DNA of 64,000 nucleotides, taken from positions 1 through 64,000 of the forward strand of contig CAZSGE010000003.1 in NCBI GenBank assembly GCA_964606325.1, in the 5' to 3' direction. Positions 16,935 through 26,246 of this stretch are shown piece by piece. The notes beneath the pieces were generated by a model. It did not search any database, was not told the DNA's origin, and saw only the letters and a list, made by a program, of their open reading frames with translations. A program made the position numbers and the translations under genes. Within the stretch, counting starts at the first letter, position 1. Every line of letters begins with the position of its first letter. This DNA comes from Berkiella sp964606325 (lineage in GTDB: Bacteria; Pseudomonadota; Gammaproteobacteria; Berkiellales; Berkiellaceae).

Positions 16935-18116
16935 TTATTCAAGCTTGTTAGATTCATTTTGTCCTTTAGGTTTATTCAAAGGACGTTTTCCAGCAATGAC
17001 ACGAAAGTCTAGTGTTTCGCCATTGCGCACCACGGTGATAGGGTAAGCGGCATCAGGCTTAAGCTTAGAAGTAATGCTCAATACTTCAGAAGGTTCTGTG
17101 GTTGTTTTTCCATCGACATTGATAATGATATCGCCTGGGCGAAGGCCAGCATTAAAAGCAGGACCTTGGCGAATGACGCCAGCTATGACCACACCTTCTC
17201 CTTTGAGGTAATTCAACGACTTACGAATTTCAGGGGTAAGTTTCGATACGGTAATACCCATCCAACCCCTGGTGACAAAACCGCTATCAATTAATTCTGC
17301 CATGACATCTTTGGCAAGGTTAATGGGAATGGCAAAACCAATGCCCTGAAAACCACCGTTGCGGGTGTAAATAGCGTTGTTGATACCAATCAGATTTCCA
17401 TGGATATCAATGAGTGCGCCACCGGAATTACCTGGATTGATGGCTGCATCGGTTTGTAAAAAGTTTTCAAAAGTATTGATGCCTAAATCTTTGCGATGGG
17501 TTGCACTGATAATACCGTGTGTCGCTGTTTGGCCTACCCCAAATGGATTACCAATCGCAAAAACAATATCGCCCACTTTTAGGTTTTCAGAATCACCCAT
17601 GGCAATGACTTTCAGATCAGGCAGATCTATTTTCAAAATAGCGAGATCTGTTTCAGGATCCGAGCCAATGACGGTTGCTTTGGCTTCTTTGCCATCGGCT
17701 AATTTTACTTTGATTTCGTCAGCATCATTGATGACATGATTATTCGTTAAAATATAGCCATCTTTAGTCACAATAACGCCTGAACCGATACCCGATTGTC
17801 CTTCTGGGGAAAGCCCACCTTGATTCCCAAAAAAATAGCGATAAACAGGATCACGCATCATAGGATTTAATTCTTTTGGGATTTCTTTGCTAGAATGTAT
17901 GCTCACTACAGCTGGGAATGCCCGTGATATAGCACCCGCGTACGATACTGGCTCGGCGCCATATTGGATAGGATCATTTGCCTTTTGAAATTTGGGCGAA
18001 GCATTAGCATCTCCCCAAAATCCTAGTTTTGCCAAGAGAATAGGTGAAGCAACCGCAAGGACGGTGCACACCATGAAAAGTCTTGTATATTTTAGAAAAG
18101 CGTTCTTGCTTAACAT
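16935..18116 (-). CDS. degS: DegS-like periplasmic serine protease (S1C) with one PDZ domain
   Basis: 393 residues. An N-terminal hydrophobic anchor (~12-31) holds it in the inner membrane facing the periplasm. The trypsin-like domain has the full triad His127 (TNNHV), Asp157 (TDLAIL) and Ser231 (GNSGG). A single PDZ domain spans ~275-370. One PDZ plus an anchor and this length fit DegS/AlgW rather than two-PDZ DegP. In the family it senses misfolded porin tails and cuts anti-sigma factor RseA to start the envelope stress response; rseA and rpoE are not in the window. A hairpin terminator follows. Confidence 0.88.
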   Translation of the reverse strand: MLSKNAFLKYTRLFMVCTVLAVASPILLAKLGFWGDANASPKFQKANDPIQYGAEPVSYAGAISRAFPAVVSIHSSKEIPKELNPMMRDPVYRYFFGNQGGLSPEGQSGIGSGVIVTKDGYILTNNHVINDADEIKVKLADGKEAKATVIGSDPETDLAILKIDLPDLKVIAMGDSENLKVGDIVFAIGNPFGVGQTATHGIISATHRKDLGINTFENFLQTDAAINPGNSGGALIDIHGNLIGINNAIYTRNGGFQGIGFAIPINLAKDVMAELIDSGFVTRGWMGITVSKLTPEIRKSLNYLKGEGVVIAGVIRQGPAFNAGLRPGDIIINVDGKTTTEPSEVLSITSKLKPDAAYPITVVRNGETLDFRVIAGKRPLNKPKGQNESNKLE

Positions 18117-18300
18117 AATGTTTGGCCCTCTGCTTGAAAAAACGATTTATTATGCCTTTAAGATGCAAGTCTTCGCAATTGGCGGTTTTGAGCGGTAGGA
18201 GGGGTAAAAATTGCTCGTCAGATAACTATAATGTAGGTATACTGCCAAGCTGCTGCCCAAGGGGGTAGTATCTAGGTAGTATATATAGGATGGATAGACA

Positions 18301-19101
18301 TTGCAGAAACTCAAACTCCATGGCTTTAACAATCTTACTAAGAATTTAAGCTTCAATATCTACGATATTTGCTATGCCAAGACCCCAGAACAACGCCAGC
18401 AATATATAGAGTATATTGACGAGCAATATAATGCCAGAAGACTAACTGAGATTATGTCAGAAGTGACCCGTATTATCGGGGCGTATATTTTGAACGTTGC
18501 ACACCAAGACTATGATCCCCAAGGGGCGAGCGTCACCTTATTGATTGCCGAAGAGCCAGTGGAAAAAAGACCGCTGCAGACAGAATCACCAGGTCCTATT
18601 CCTGAAAGTGTTGTAGCGCATCTGGATAAAAGCCATATTGCGGTACATACCTACCCTGAGAGTCATCCAGATAATGGGATCTGCACCTTTCGAGCTGATA
18701 TTGATGTTTCAACATGCGGTCTTATTTCGCCTTTGAAAGCGCTCAACTATCTTATCCATACTTTTGATTCTGATATCGTCACAGTGGATTATCGTGTGCG
18801 CGGATTTACCAGAGATGTCAATGGTGAAAAGCATTTTATTGACCATCGCATTCATTCCATTCAAAATTATTTCACACAAGACACGCTGGATTCTTATGAA
18901 ATGATAGATGTGAATGTATATCAAGAAAATGTGTTTCATACCAAAATGTTGCTCAAAGATTTTGATCTTGATAATTATTTGTTTGGCTGCAAAGCTCAGA
19001 TGTTATCAGATGCAGAAAATCATTTGATTCGTAGCCAATTGAAACGAGAAATGTTAGAAATATTTTACGGAAAAAATCTTAAAATACCGGTCGTCGCTTA
19101 G
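18301..19101 (+). CDS. speD: S-adenosylmethionine decarboxylase proenzyme, E. coli type
   Basis: 266 residues, matching the ~264-residue class 1A enzyme from end to end (KLKLHGFNNLTKNLSFNIYD at the start). It makes decarboxylated SAM, the aminopropyl donor for spermidine. The proenzyme self-cleaves at HLDK-SH; Ser111 becomes the pyruvoyl cofactor. The start is TTG at 18301, fixed by the conserved N-terminus; GGATGGAT lies upstream. No speE follows here. The stop overlaps the convergent pilU stop by 4 bases (19098-19101). Confidence 0.96.
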   Translation: MQKLKLHGFNNLTKNLSFNIYDICYAKTPEQRQQYIEYIDEQYNARRLTEIMSEVTRIIGAYILNVAHQDYDPQGASVTLLIAEEPVEKRPLQTESPGPIPESVVAHLDKSHIAVHTYPESHPDNGICTFRADIDVSTCGLISPLKALNYLIHTFDSDIVTVDYRVRGFTRDVNGEKHFIDHRIHSIQNYFTQDTLDSYEMIDVNVYQENVFHTKMLLKDFDLDNYLFGCKAQMLSDAENHLIRSQLKREMLEIFYGKNLKIPVVA

Positions 19102-20309
19102 TCGTCGACCAAGCTTAAACCACCTTTTCCACCTTTCCCCCCACCTTTGTTGCCATTTTTTGTTGTATCTGCGGTTGGCAGTAATGTTGACAAAGGTGTG
19201 GGGTCTTGTGTTTTTTCTATTTGCTCTTTGTCTTTTTCCTCTTCTTCAGGATTCTTATCTGTAATGGTTAATTTTAATCTTAAGTTATTACGAGAATCTG
19301 CATTTTTTAATGCTTCTTCAAGTGAGATTATTTTATTAAAATAGAGTTTTTCAAGCGCTTGATCAAAAGTTTGCATTCCTAGTGTATTTGATTTTTCCAT
19401 GGCTTCTTTTAAGCCATCAATTTCGCCTCGTTGAATTAAAGAAAGCACAAGCGGTGTGCCCAACATAATTTCAAAGGCAGCAGTACGTTTGCCATCAATC
19501 GTTTGGACTAATCTTTGAGAAACAATCGCCTTAAGATTAAAAAATAGGTCGAGTAAAAGCTGATGTCTTCTGTCTTCTGGAAAAAAATTAATAATACGAT
19601 CTAGTGCTTGGTTGGCATTGTTTGCATGTAATGTCGAAAGACATAAATGCCCCGTTTCTGCAAAAGCAATCGCGTGATCCATAGTTTCTCGTGCTCGGAT
19701 TTCACCAATTAAAATGACATCAGGTGCTTGACGCAACGTATTTTTGAGTGCTTCTTCGTAACTTAGGGTATCCATACCCACTTCGCGTTGATTAATAATG
19801 GATTTTTTATGCGTGTGAACAAATTCAATCGGATCTTCAATCGAAATAATGTGGTTCGCTGTGTTTTCATTGCGATAATCGATCATAGCCGCGAGTGTGG
19901 TAGATTTTCCGGAGCCTGTAGCACCTACGACAAGCACCAATCCTCGGGTTTCCATAACGATATCTTTCAGAATCTGAGGCAACCCCAAAGATTCAATGGT
20001 AGGTATTTGCATTTGAATGCGTCTTATGACAACCGCTACATCAGCACGTTGAACAAAGATACTGACACGAAATCGACCAAGCTTGTCAGCAATGGCTAAG
20101 TTCATCTCCATCTTTTTTTCAAAAGTTTCAATTTGCTCTGTGCTCATTGTTTCATAAGCAAGTTTTTTAATTTCATCTTTATTTAAAGGAATATCATCAA
20201 GTGGTATTAATTTGCCATAAGCTTTGACAGATGCTGGTTTGCCTGTCGTTAAAAACAGATCGGACGCCTCCATTTCTTTCATTTTGATGAGGTACTTATC
20301 GAGTTCCAT
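19098..20309 (-). CDS. pilU: PilU-type twitching motility ATPase
   Basis: 403 residues. A PilT/PilU hexameric ATPase with Walker A GATGSGKST (~128-136), Asp and His boxes (SIEDPIEFVHTHKKS; HLCLSTLHANNA) and Walker B DVILIGEIR. The N-terminal KEMEASDLFLTTGKPASVK and lack of the PilT C-terminal signature point to PilU, the retraction helper of type IV pili. The last ~50 residues are an unusual acidic then Gly/Lys-rich tail (NGNKGGGKGGKGG). PilT is not beside it, unlike the usual pilT-pilU pair. Convergent with speD. Confidence 0.88.
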   Translation of the reverse strand: MELDKYLIKMKEMEASDLFLTTGKPASVKAYGKLIPLDDIPLNKDEIKKLAYETMSTEQIETFEKKMEMNLAIADKLGRFRVSIFVQRADVAVVIRRIQMQIPTIESLGLPQILKDIVMETRGLVLVVGATGSGKSTTLAAMIDYRNENTANHIISIEDPIEFVHTHKKSIINQREVGMDTLSYEEALKNTLRQAPDVILIGEIRARETMDHAIAFAETGHLCLSTLHANNANQALDRIINFFPEDRRHQLLLDLFFNLKAIVSQRLVQTIDGKRTAAFEIMLGTPLVLSLIQRGEIDGLKEAMEKSNTLGMQTFDQALEKLYFNKIISLEEALKNADSRNNLRLKLTITDKNPEEEEKDKEQIEKTQDPTPLSTLLPTADTTKNGNKGGGKGGKGGLSLVDD

Positions 20310-20454
20310 GCAATTGCCTTATCAGATGAATTAATCCACTTGCTATAATAATAAGAATCAATATACTAACTTTCTTACTTAAAGCTGTGAAAAAACTGTA
20401 TTTTTCTATAGTAAATTCAGTTTTGAAACCTTATTTTCCTTGTTAGGGGGTCCT

Positions 20455-21378
20455 ATGGATTTCGGTACTGTTGTCTTTCTTATCGTCATTTTAGCTATTT
20501 TCGTTATCTCCATGGGCGTAAAGCAGGTTCCTCAGGGCTATGAGTGGACAGTGGAGCGATTTGGGCGTTACATCCAAACCCTCTCACCTGGCTTGTCTTT
20601 GATCATTCCTTTCGTTGATAGAATTGGGTCGAAATTAATTATGATGGAACAAGTTGTAGATATTCCATCACAAGAAATTATTACGAAAGACAATGCTATG
20701 GTGAAAGTAGATGGTATTTGTTTTTATCAAGTGGTTGATGCAGCGAAAGCAGCTTATGAAATAAGCGAGCTCGATCGTTCTTTACGTGCGCTTACGATGA
20801 CTAATATTCGTACAGTCCTTGGTTCGATGGCGCTGGATGAAGCGCTTTCAAATCGCGATCATATCAATACGAAATTGCTTTCAGTGGTTGATGAAGCGAC
20901 TACACCATGGGGTGTTAAAGTGACTCGTGTTGAAATCAAAGACATCTCACCACCTAAAGATCTCGTCAATGCCATGGCAGCACAAATGAAAGCTGAACGT
21001 GAAAAACGAGCAAAAATTCTCGAAGCGGAAGGGTTTAGAGCATCTGCCATTTTGAAAGCGGAAGGGGAAAAACAAGCTGTCGTACTTGATGCAGAAGGTA
21101 GAAAAGAGGCAGCGTTTCGTGATGCTGAAGCAAGAGAAAGAACAGCATCTGCAGAAGCTAAAGCGACCGAAGTTGTTTCAGAAGCTCTGTCTAAGGGTGA
21201 TGTGCAAGCACTAAATTATTTTATTGCGCAAAATTATGTTGGTGCATTAGGGAAAATTGCCAGCGCTGAGAACCAAAAAGTAATTTTAATGCCTTTGGAA
21301 GCTGCAAGTGTTATAGGTTCCATAGCCGGGATAGCAGAAATTGCTAAGCAAACTTTTTCTCATAAGGTGAAGGATTAA
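20455..21378 (+). CDS. SPFH/stomatin-family membrane protein (QmcA-like)
   Basis: 307 residues from the ATG at 20455, chosen because AGGGGG lies just upstream; a TTG 15 bases earlier is in frame but overlaps that site. One N-terminal membrane segment is followed by the SPFH domain (VPQGYEWTVERFGRYIQTLSPG) and a long Ala/Glu coiled coil (~190-250) that drives oligomer rings. Family members scaffold inner-membrane microdomains and modulate FtsH-type proteolysis. The NfeD partner gene follows after 3 bases, the standard two-gene arrangement. Confidence 0.9.
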   Translation: MDFGTVVFLIVILAIFVISMGVKQVPQGYEWTVERFGRYIQTLSPGLSLIIPFVDRIGSKLIMMEQVVDIPSQEIITKDNAMVKVDGICFYQVVDAAKAAYEISELDRSLRALTMTNIRTVLGSMALDEALSNRDHINTKLLSVVDEATTPWGVKVTRVEIKDISPPKDLVNAMAAQMKAEREKRAKILEAEGFRASAILKAEGEKQAVVLDAEGRKEAAFRDAEARERTASAEAKATEVVSEALSKGDVQALNYFIAQNYVGALGKIASAENQKVILMPLEAASVIGSIAGIAEIAKQTFSHKVKD

Positions 21379-21381
21379 AAA

Positions 21382-21831
21382 ATGGATGCCTTATTTTCAC
21401 AACTCGTTTTTTGGCATTGGTTTGCTTTGGCCATCGTATTGGCCATTTTAGATGTCACGCTGGGCGCTAACTTTTTCTTTGTTTGGTGCGGTATTTCTGC
21501 TGCCTTTGTCGGTATTTTAAAGTTGTTGATCCCGATGATGACTTGGGAATATCAACTGCTCATTTTTGGTATTGGCGTGATGACAAGCCTCGTTTTTTGG
21601 CGTCACTATTTAAGCAAACATCCTAGGACTAGCGATAATCCCGATTTGAATCGTCGCTCTGCGCAATACATAGGTCGGACCTTTGCACTGACAGAGGCCA
21701 TTGTCAATGGGCGTGGCAAGGTCCGTGTGGCCGACACTCTATGGTTGGTTACAGGCCCAGATATGCCCGCTGGCACAACCGTCAAAGTCGTGAGTGTCGA
21801 TGGCACGATTTTGAAAGTGGAAAGGGCTTAA
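21382..21831 (+). CDS. NfeD-like membrane protein
   Basis: 149 residues. Two to three membrane helices in the first ~75 residues are followed by a small OB-fold NfeD domain (~85-149: YIGRTFALTEAIVNGRGKVR, ending VSVDGTILKVERA). It pairs with the SPFH protein encoded 3 bases upstream and is thought to help assemble or anchor that complex. It corresponds to the short (ybbK-operon type) NfeD class without a ClpP-like protease part. Confidence 0.9.
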   Translation: MDALFSQLVFWHWFALAIVLAILDVTLGANFFFVWCGISAAFVGILKLLIPMMTWEYQLLIFGIGVMTSLVFWRHYLSKHPRTSDNPDLNRRSAQYIGRTFALTEAIVNGRGKVRVADTLWLVTGPDMPAGTTVKVVSVDGTILKVERA

Positions 21832-21837
21832 TTTTAC

Positions 21838-21861
21838 AGGGCCGTACCTCGTGCCGGCCCT
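21838..21861. repeat. degraded copy of the GGGCCGGCAC repeat
   Basis: AGGGCCG (21838-21844) and CGGCCCT (21855-21861) form a 7-base stem around a 10-base loop. The reverse complement begins GGGCCGGCAC and ends CGGCCC like the arms at 204-304, so it looks like a diverged member of the same family. It sits in the nfeD-glnE gap. Confidence 0.5.
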
Positions 21862-21871
21862 CAGAGGCATC

Positions 21872-24745
21872 ATGGAAGATTGCTTCAAAAACTATCTAAA
21901 TACACTTCCCACTAGCATGAATAAATATTTGGTTCAAGCGTGGGAGCGTTATCAAGCTTGTGCCGCACAGTCACATTGCGAAATTCCTCGTGATGCTCAA
22001 TTTTTACGTTCTTTATGGTATGTTTTGGCATCAAGTGATTATCTGACAACCCTCTTTTGCCAAGAACCTAGCTTGCCAATCGAAATGATGACGAAAGTAA
22101 ATAAAGCTTATGATAAACAAGATTATGTGAATGAATGGCAATTTTTTTCAACATCAGTAAATGATGAGATCTCGTTAATGCGAGCCTTAAGGCAGTTTAA
22201 TCGCAAGTCTATGGCACGTATTGCTTGGAGAGAGTTACTGAATTTGTGCAGTTTTAATACGCATATTGATGAACTTTCAAGCTTGGCTGATGTTTGCATT
22301 ATTAAAGCAACCGAATATATATATCAGCAAGCGTTACACAAGTGGGGGACACCTTGTAATGAACAAGGTCAAATTCAGCCTTTTATGGTAGTTGCGGTAG
22401 GAAAATTGGGGGCAGGTGAGTTAAATTTTTCATCTGATGTTGATCTCATTTTCACCTATCCCGAAGATGGCGCGACCGTTGGTACTTCAAGAAAAATTAC
22501 CAACCAACAGTTTTTCACTAAAGTGGGACAGCAGTTAATTAAAGTTTTGTCAGAAGTAACGATGGATGGGTTTGTTTATCGTGTTGACATGCGTTTAAGA
22601 CCACATGGTCAAAGTGGCAATTTGGTACTTAATTTTAATGCGATAGAAAACTATTATCAATATCATGGGCGTGATTGGGAACGCTATGCCTTGATAAAAG
22701 CGCGTGTTATTACAGGAGAAAGTGCAGCGCCTAAATTATATTCTCTGTTGCAGCCTTTTGTCTATCGACGCTATTTAGACTATGGGGCGTTCGAATCTTT
22801 AAGAGAAATGCGTGATTTGGTATTAGCGCAAATAAAAAGAAAGCAGATTAAAAAGAATATAAAACTAGGTCCAGGTGGTATTCGGCAAATTGAGTTTTTA
22901 GCGCAAGCTTTTCAGTTGATACGAGGAGGGCAAAATAGGCAATTTCAACATCGACAACTATTAATTATTTTGTCACGTTTGGGAGAAGCAGGGTTCTTGC
23001 CAATAACAGTATGTCAAGAACTTGAAAAAGCCTATATTTTTTTAAGAAAGTGTGAACATCGATTGCAAATTATGCAAAATCAACAAACGCATATTTTGCC
23101 TAAAAGTGCACTCGATAGAGCCAGACTCTATTTTACGATGGGGCTGTCTTCTTGGGTAGAATTTCAGCATGTTTTGAAAAGGCATACCCATCAGGTTGAG
23201 ACACATTTCAATAATATTTCATCAACCCCGCCAAATGAAAAAACCTTGGCGCATAAAGGTGAAGGTGATTTTATCTGGTCTAACTTAGGCGATAGCTCGA
23301 GCATTAAGCTACTCGAAAAATTAGGTTATCAAGATGCAAAAACGGTTGTGCATCTATTGACTGTGTTTAAAGAGTCTCGAACCTGTCAAAATTTAAAAAA
23401 GCATGCCAGCGCAAGATTAGATAAAATAATAGGTGTGCTAATTTTATCCATTGCAAGACAAAGTAATTCGACATTAGTGATGGAACGTATGCTGCGTTTA
23501 ATGCAATCGATTGCCAGGCGCTCAGCTTATCTTGCTTTGTTATTAGAAAAGCCTAAAGCTTTAGAATACTTAATCAAAATTGCACATACGAGCGACTGGA
23601 TTTTATCTTTGCTTTGCACTTATCCCGTATTGCTAGATGAATTGTTGAGCCCACCATTAATTGAAGAAGTCACGGATAAGCATTATTTAGAGCTGGAGTT
23701 AAGTCAACGGTTAAATTGGTTGTTGCCAACTGATTTAGAAGGACAAATGGATCATTTGCGTCAATTTAAGCTTGCGTGCTATTTACATGTTGCATTGCTT
23801 GAAATGGAGTCAACGCATCATAAAATTGATGTTAGCGCGGTATTAAATAACATTGTTGAAATTATATTAAATAAAATATATGACTTAAGTCTTGATTTTA
23901 TGATAAGGCATTATCAACTTAATGAAAGTGCGCAAACCCTCAAAGAAAAAATTCCTTTTGGTATTGTTGCCTATGGCAAGCTTGGTGCCTGTGAATTATC
24001 TTACCAGTCAGATTTAGATTTAGTTTTTCTTTATAATACTTATAACGAATGTGTTTTACAGGGAAAGCATAAATCGATAACTTATGATGAGTTTAGTTTG
24101 CGTCTTGCTCAGCGCATCATACATATGCTAAGTACACACACTTCCGCCGGGACATTATATGAAGTAGATGTACGGTTACGCCCAGGTGGATCGGCAGGAC
24201 TGCTGGTTAGCCATTTTGAAGCATTCAAAAAATACTTGCATGAGCAAGCTTGGACTTGGGAGCATCAAGCGCTTGTTAAAGCACGCATGGTCGTTGGAGA
24301 GCAATTGCTATTTGAAGCCTTTGAGCAGTGCCGAGAGGCAATTTTAATCAAAAAACGAGAGCCCATTATACTGGCAAAAGAAATCAGTAAAATGAGAGAA
24401 AAAATGCATGAGCAGCATCGTTTTATTAAAAATGAAATCAAAATGGTCAAAGGAGGGCTTTGTGATATTGATTTTATTGCACAATATTTTATGTTATTAA
24501 AATCACATCAATGTACTTCTTTGATTAAAATGAGAAGTAGTATGTGCATTTTGCAACAACTACAGGCAACATCGCTAATTGAGCCCTCATTCGCCGATTT
24601 ATTGATTGGCGCGCTTGATTGTTATCAGCGACATATTCGACAAAAAATATTTCAACCCGAATTCGAGTTTAGTCAGGATAAAGCATTGAATGACTATCTC
24701 GCGCGCGTTTGTGATTTATGGGATAGAATATTTAGTGGTGTGTAA
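21872..24745 (+). CDS. glnE: bifunctional glutamine synthetase adenylyltransferase/deadenylylase
   Basis: 957 residues from the ATG at 21872, which follows AGAGG; an upstream in-frame GTG at 21851 falls inside the repeat and is unlikely. Two nucleotidyltransferase domains are visible: the N-terminal one with AVGKLGAGELNFSSDVDLIF, near residue 177, and the C-terminal one with YGKLGACELSYQSDLDLVFL, near residue 700. In the family the N-terminal half removes AMP from glutamine synthetase and the C-terminal half adds it, under PII control. ilvE follows 79 bases downstream, the same order as in several gammaproteobacteria. Confidence 0.96.
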   Translation: MEDCFKNYLNTLPTSMNKYLVQAWERYQACAAQSHCEIPRDAQFLRSLWYVLASSDYLTTLFCQEPSLPIEMMTKVNKAYDKQDYVNEWQFFSTSVNDEISLMRALRQFNRKSMARIAWRELLNLCSFNTHIDELSSLADVCIIKATEYIYQQALHKWGTPCNEQGQIQPFMVVAVGKLGAGELNFSSDVDLIFTYPEDGATVGTSRKITNQQFFTKVGQQLIKVLSEVTMDGFVYRVDMRLRPHGQSGNLVLNFNAIENYYQYHGRDWERYALIKARVITGESAAPKLYSLLQPFVYRRYLDYGAFESLREMRDLVLAQIKRKQIKKNIKLGPGGIRQIEFLAQAFQLIRGGQNRQFQHRQLLIILSRLGEAGFLPITVCQELEKAYIFLRKCEHRLQIMQNQQTHILPKSALDRARLYFTMGLSSWVEFQHVLKRHTHQVETHFNNISSTPPNEKTLAHKGEGDFIWSNLGDSSSIKLLEKLGYQDAKTVVHLLTVFKESRTCQNLKKHASARLDKIIGVLILSIARQSNSTLVMERMLRLMQSIARRSAYLALLLEKPKALEYLIKIAHTSDWILSLLCTYPVLLDELLSPPLIEEVTDKHYLELELSQRLNWLLPTDLEGQMDHLRQFKLACYLHVALLEMESTHHKIDVSAVLNNIVEIILNKIYDLSLDFMIRHYQLNESAQTLKEKIPFGIVAYGKLGACELSYQSDLDLVFLYNTYNECVLQGKHKSITYDEFSLRLAQRIIHMLSTHTSAGTLYEVDVRLRPGGSAGLLVSHFEAFKKYLHEQAWTWEHQALVKARMVVGEQLLFEAFEQCREAILIKKREPIILAKEISKMREKMHEQHRFIKNEIKMVKGGLCDIDFIAQYFMLLKSHQCTSLIKMRSSMCILQQLQATSLIEPSFADLLIGALDCYQRHIRQKIFQPEFEFSQDKALNDYLARVCDLWDRIFSGV

Positions 24746-24824
24746 GTAAACCCACTATGACTATTTTCAATTTAATTGCGGTATACTCTGGATCACAAAA
24801 AAATGGTTAGCGAGGATCCTTTTT

Positions 24825-25748
24825 ATGGCAATGATGTCAGACAGAGATGGCTTTATTTGGATGGATGGGCAATGGCTAAAATGGCGAGATGCTAACATCC
24901 ACGTATTAACGCACTCATTACATTATGGTATGGGAATTTATGAAGGATTAAGGGCTTATCCTACGGCTAAGGGGCCGGCCATTTTTAGACTACAAGATCA
25001 TACCGATAGATTTTTCCGCTCTGCGCACATCCTACGTATGCCAATGCCTTTTGATAAAGAAACGTTAAATGAAGCACATAAAGAAGTTATCACCAGAAAT
25101 AATTTAAAAGCTGGTTATATTCGTCCTATTTGTTTTTACGGCAGTGAAGGAATGGGATTACGTGCAGATAATTTAAAGGCACATGTTGCGATTGCCGCAT
25201 GGGAGTGGGGTGCTTATATGGGTGAAGAAAATCTCACTCGTGGCATTAAAGTGCGCACATCTTCTTATACAAGACATCATGTCAACATCATTATGACCAA
25301 AGCAAAAGCCACAGGAAATTATGTGAATTCTATGTTGGCGTTGCAGGAAGCACTTTCCAGTGGTGCTGATGAAGCTTTATTGCTTGATCCAGAAGGCTAC
25401 GTGGCCGAAGGTAGTGGCGAGAATTTTTTCTTGATTCGCAAAGGCGTGTTACATACACCTCAACTCACTTCTTGTTTGGAAGGGATCACTCGCGACACGA
25501 TTATTACACTCGCAACTGATTTAGGCATGAAAGTGATGGAACGATCCATTACCCGAGATGAGGTGTATGTGGCAGATGAGTGTTTCTTTACTGGAACGGC
25601 TGCAGAAGTCACCCCTATTCGAGAGGTAGATGGTCGCGTGATTGGCAATGGCGGTCGAGGGCCGCTCACAGAAAAATTACAAAGCCTATATTTTGATCAC
25701 GTCTATGGTCGCACTGAAAAACATCCCGAGTGGCTAACTTATATTTAG
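24825..25748 (+). CDS. ilvE: branched-chain amino acid aminotransferase
   Basis: 307 residues, class IV PLP transaminase. The PLP lysine is Lys161 in TKAKATGNYVNS; EGSGENFFLI and FFTGTAAEVTPI are the cofactor and substrate loops. It makes the last step of Leu, Ile and Val synthesis and also the first step of their breakdown, giving the 2-oxoacids used by the fused E1 dehydrogenase earlier in the window. GAGG is 10 bases before the chosen ATG; ATGs at codons 3 and 4 are alternatives. Confidence 0.95.
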   Translation: MAMMSDRDGFIWMDGQWLKWRDANIHVLTHSLHYGMGIYEGLRAYPTAKGPAIFRLQDHTDRFFRSAHILRMPMPFDKETLNEAHKEVITRNNLKAGYIRPICFYGSEGMGLRADNLKAHVAIAAWEWGAYMGEENLTRGIKVRTSSYTRHHVNIIMTKAKATGNYVNSMLALQEALSSGADEALLLDPEGYVAEGSGENFFLIRKGVLHTPQLTSCLEGITRDTIITLATDLGMKVMERSITRDEVYVADECFFTGTAAEVTPIREVDGRVIGNGGRGPLTEKLQSLYFDHVYGRTEKHPEWLTYI

Positions 25749-25773
25749 TATCTAACGCTCCCGACATCCCGCA

Positions 25774-25791
25774 CCCCGGTCTACGCCGGGG
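25774..25791. repeat. short GC hairpin in the ilvE downstream gap
   Basis: CCCCGG (25774-25779) pairs with CCGGGG (25786-25791) across loop TCTACG. It lies in a 241-base gap (25749-25989) whose first half is markedly GC-rich compared with its surroundings, suggesting a dispersed repeat unit. No T-run follows. The second half of the gap is ordinary AT-rich DNA. Confidence 0.45.
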
Positions 25792-25989
25792 CAAGCTTAT
25801 CTGTCCGCGGGGGCCATTGATGTGCATGATATCGGGGTGCTGCGCACAAAGTGCGGAAATTGTGAGAAAGAACCATCGTTAAAATAATTAAAGCAACTAT
25901 CTTAAATTACATAAAACGCTTTCTAAGGGTGGGCTCAGTTGACTTGCGAATGTTACAATGCGTCCTTTATTTATAGAGGGATGTAGCGC

Positions 25990-26208
25990 ATGAAAACGGG
26001 TGACGAGCAGTTGATCGCCAGTGCGAAAAAGCAATTTGAAGTCACGCATAAGGACTTGCCCTTATCATGTCCTATGCCCGATATGATCTTATGGAATGCG
26101 CATCCTCGCGTTTATCTACCTATTGAAAAAACTGGAAAAGCGTCTTGCCCTTATTGTGGGACTGCTTACATTCTGAGTGATTTTGGGCAAGATAAGTCGC
26201 ATTCCTAA
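25990..26208 (+). CDS. small CHCC zinc-finger protein
   Basis: 72 residues. The C-terminal part, HPRVYLPI...ASCPYCGTAYIL, is the zf-CHCC domain (one His and three Cys binding zinc) related to mitochondrial NDUFS6. Small proteins of this type are common beside LPS-core or ilvE genes in gammaproteobacteria; their role is unknown. AGAGGGATGT precedes the ATG. waaF starts 38 bases downstream. Confidence 0.85.
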   Translation: MKTGDEQLIASAKKQFEVTHKDLPLSCPMPDMILWNAHPRVYLPIEKTGKASCPYCGTAYILSDFGQDKSHS

Positions 26209-26246
26209 GAAGCATTTTACGGGCACAAAGTGCCATTGAGAGATAA

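Noticed and set aside
17377..17739. Antisense ORF of 120 codons opposite degS
   Set aside because: Shadow of the conserved protease domain; composition follows the opposite frame.
18200..18300. TATAAT-like boxes upstream of speD (and at about 20345)
   Set aside because: The -10-like hexamers have no -35 element at 16-18 bases, so no promoter is called.
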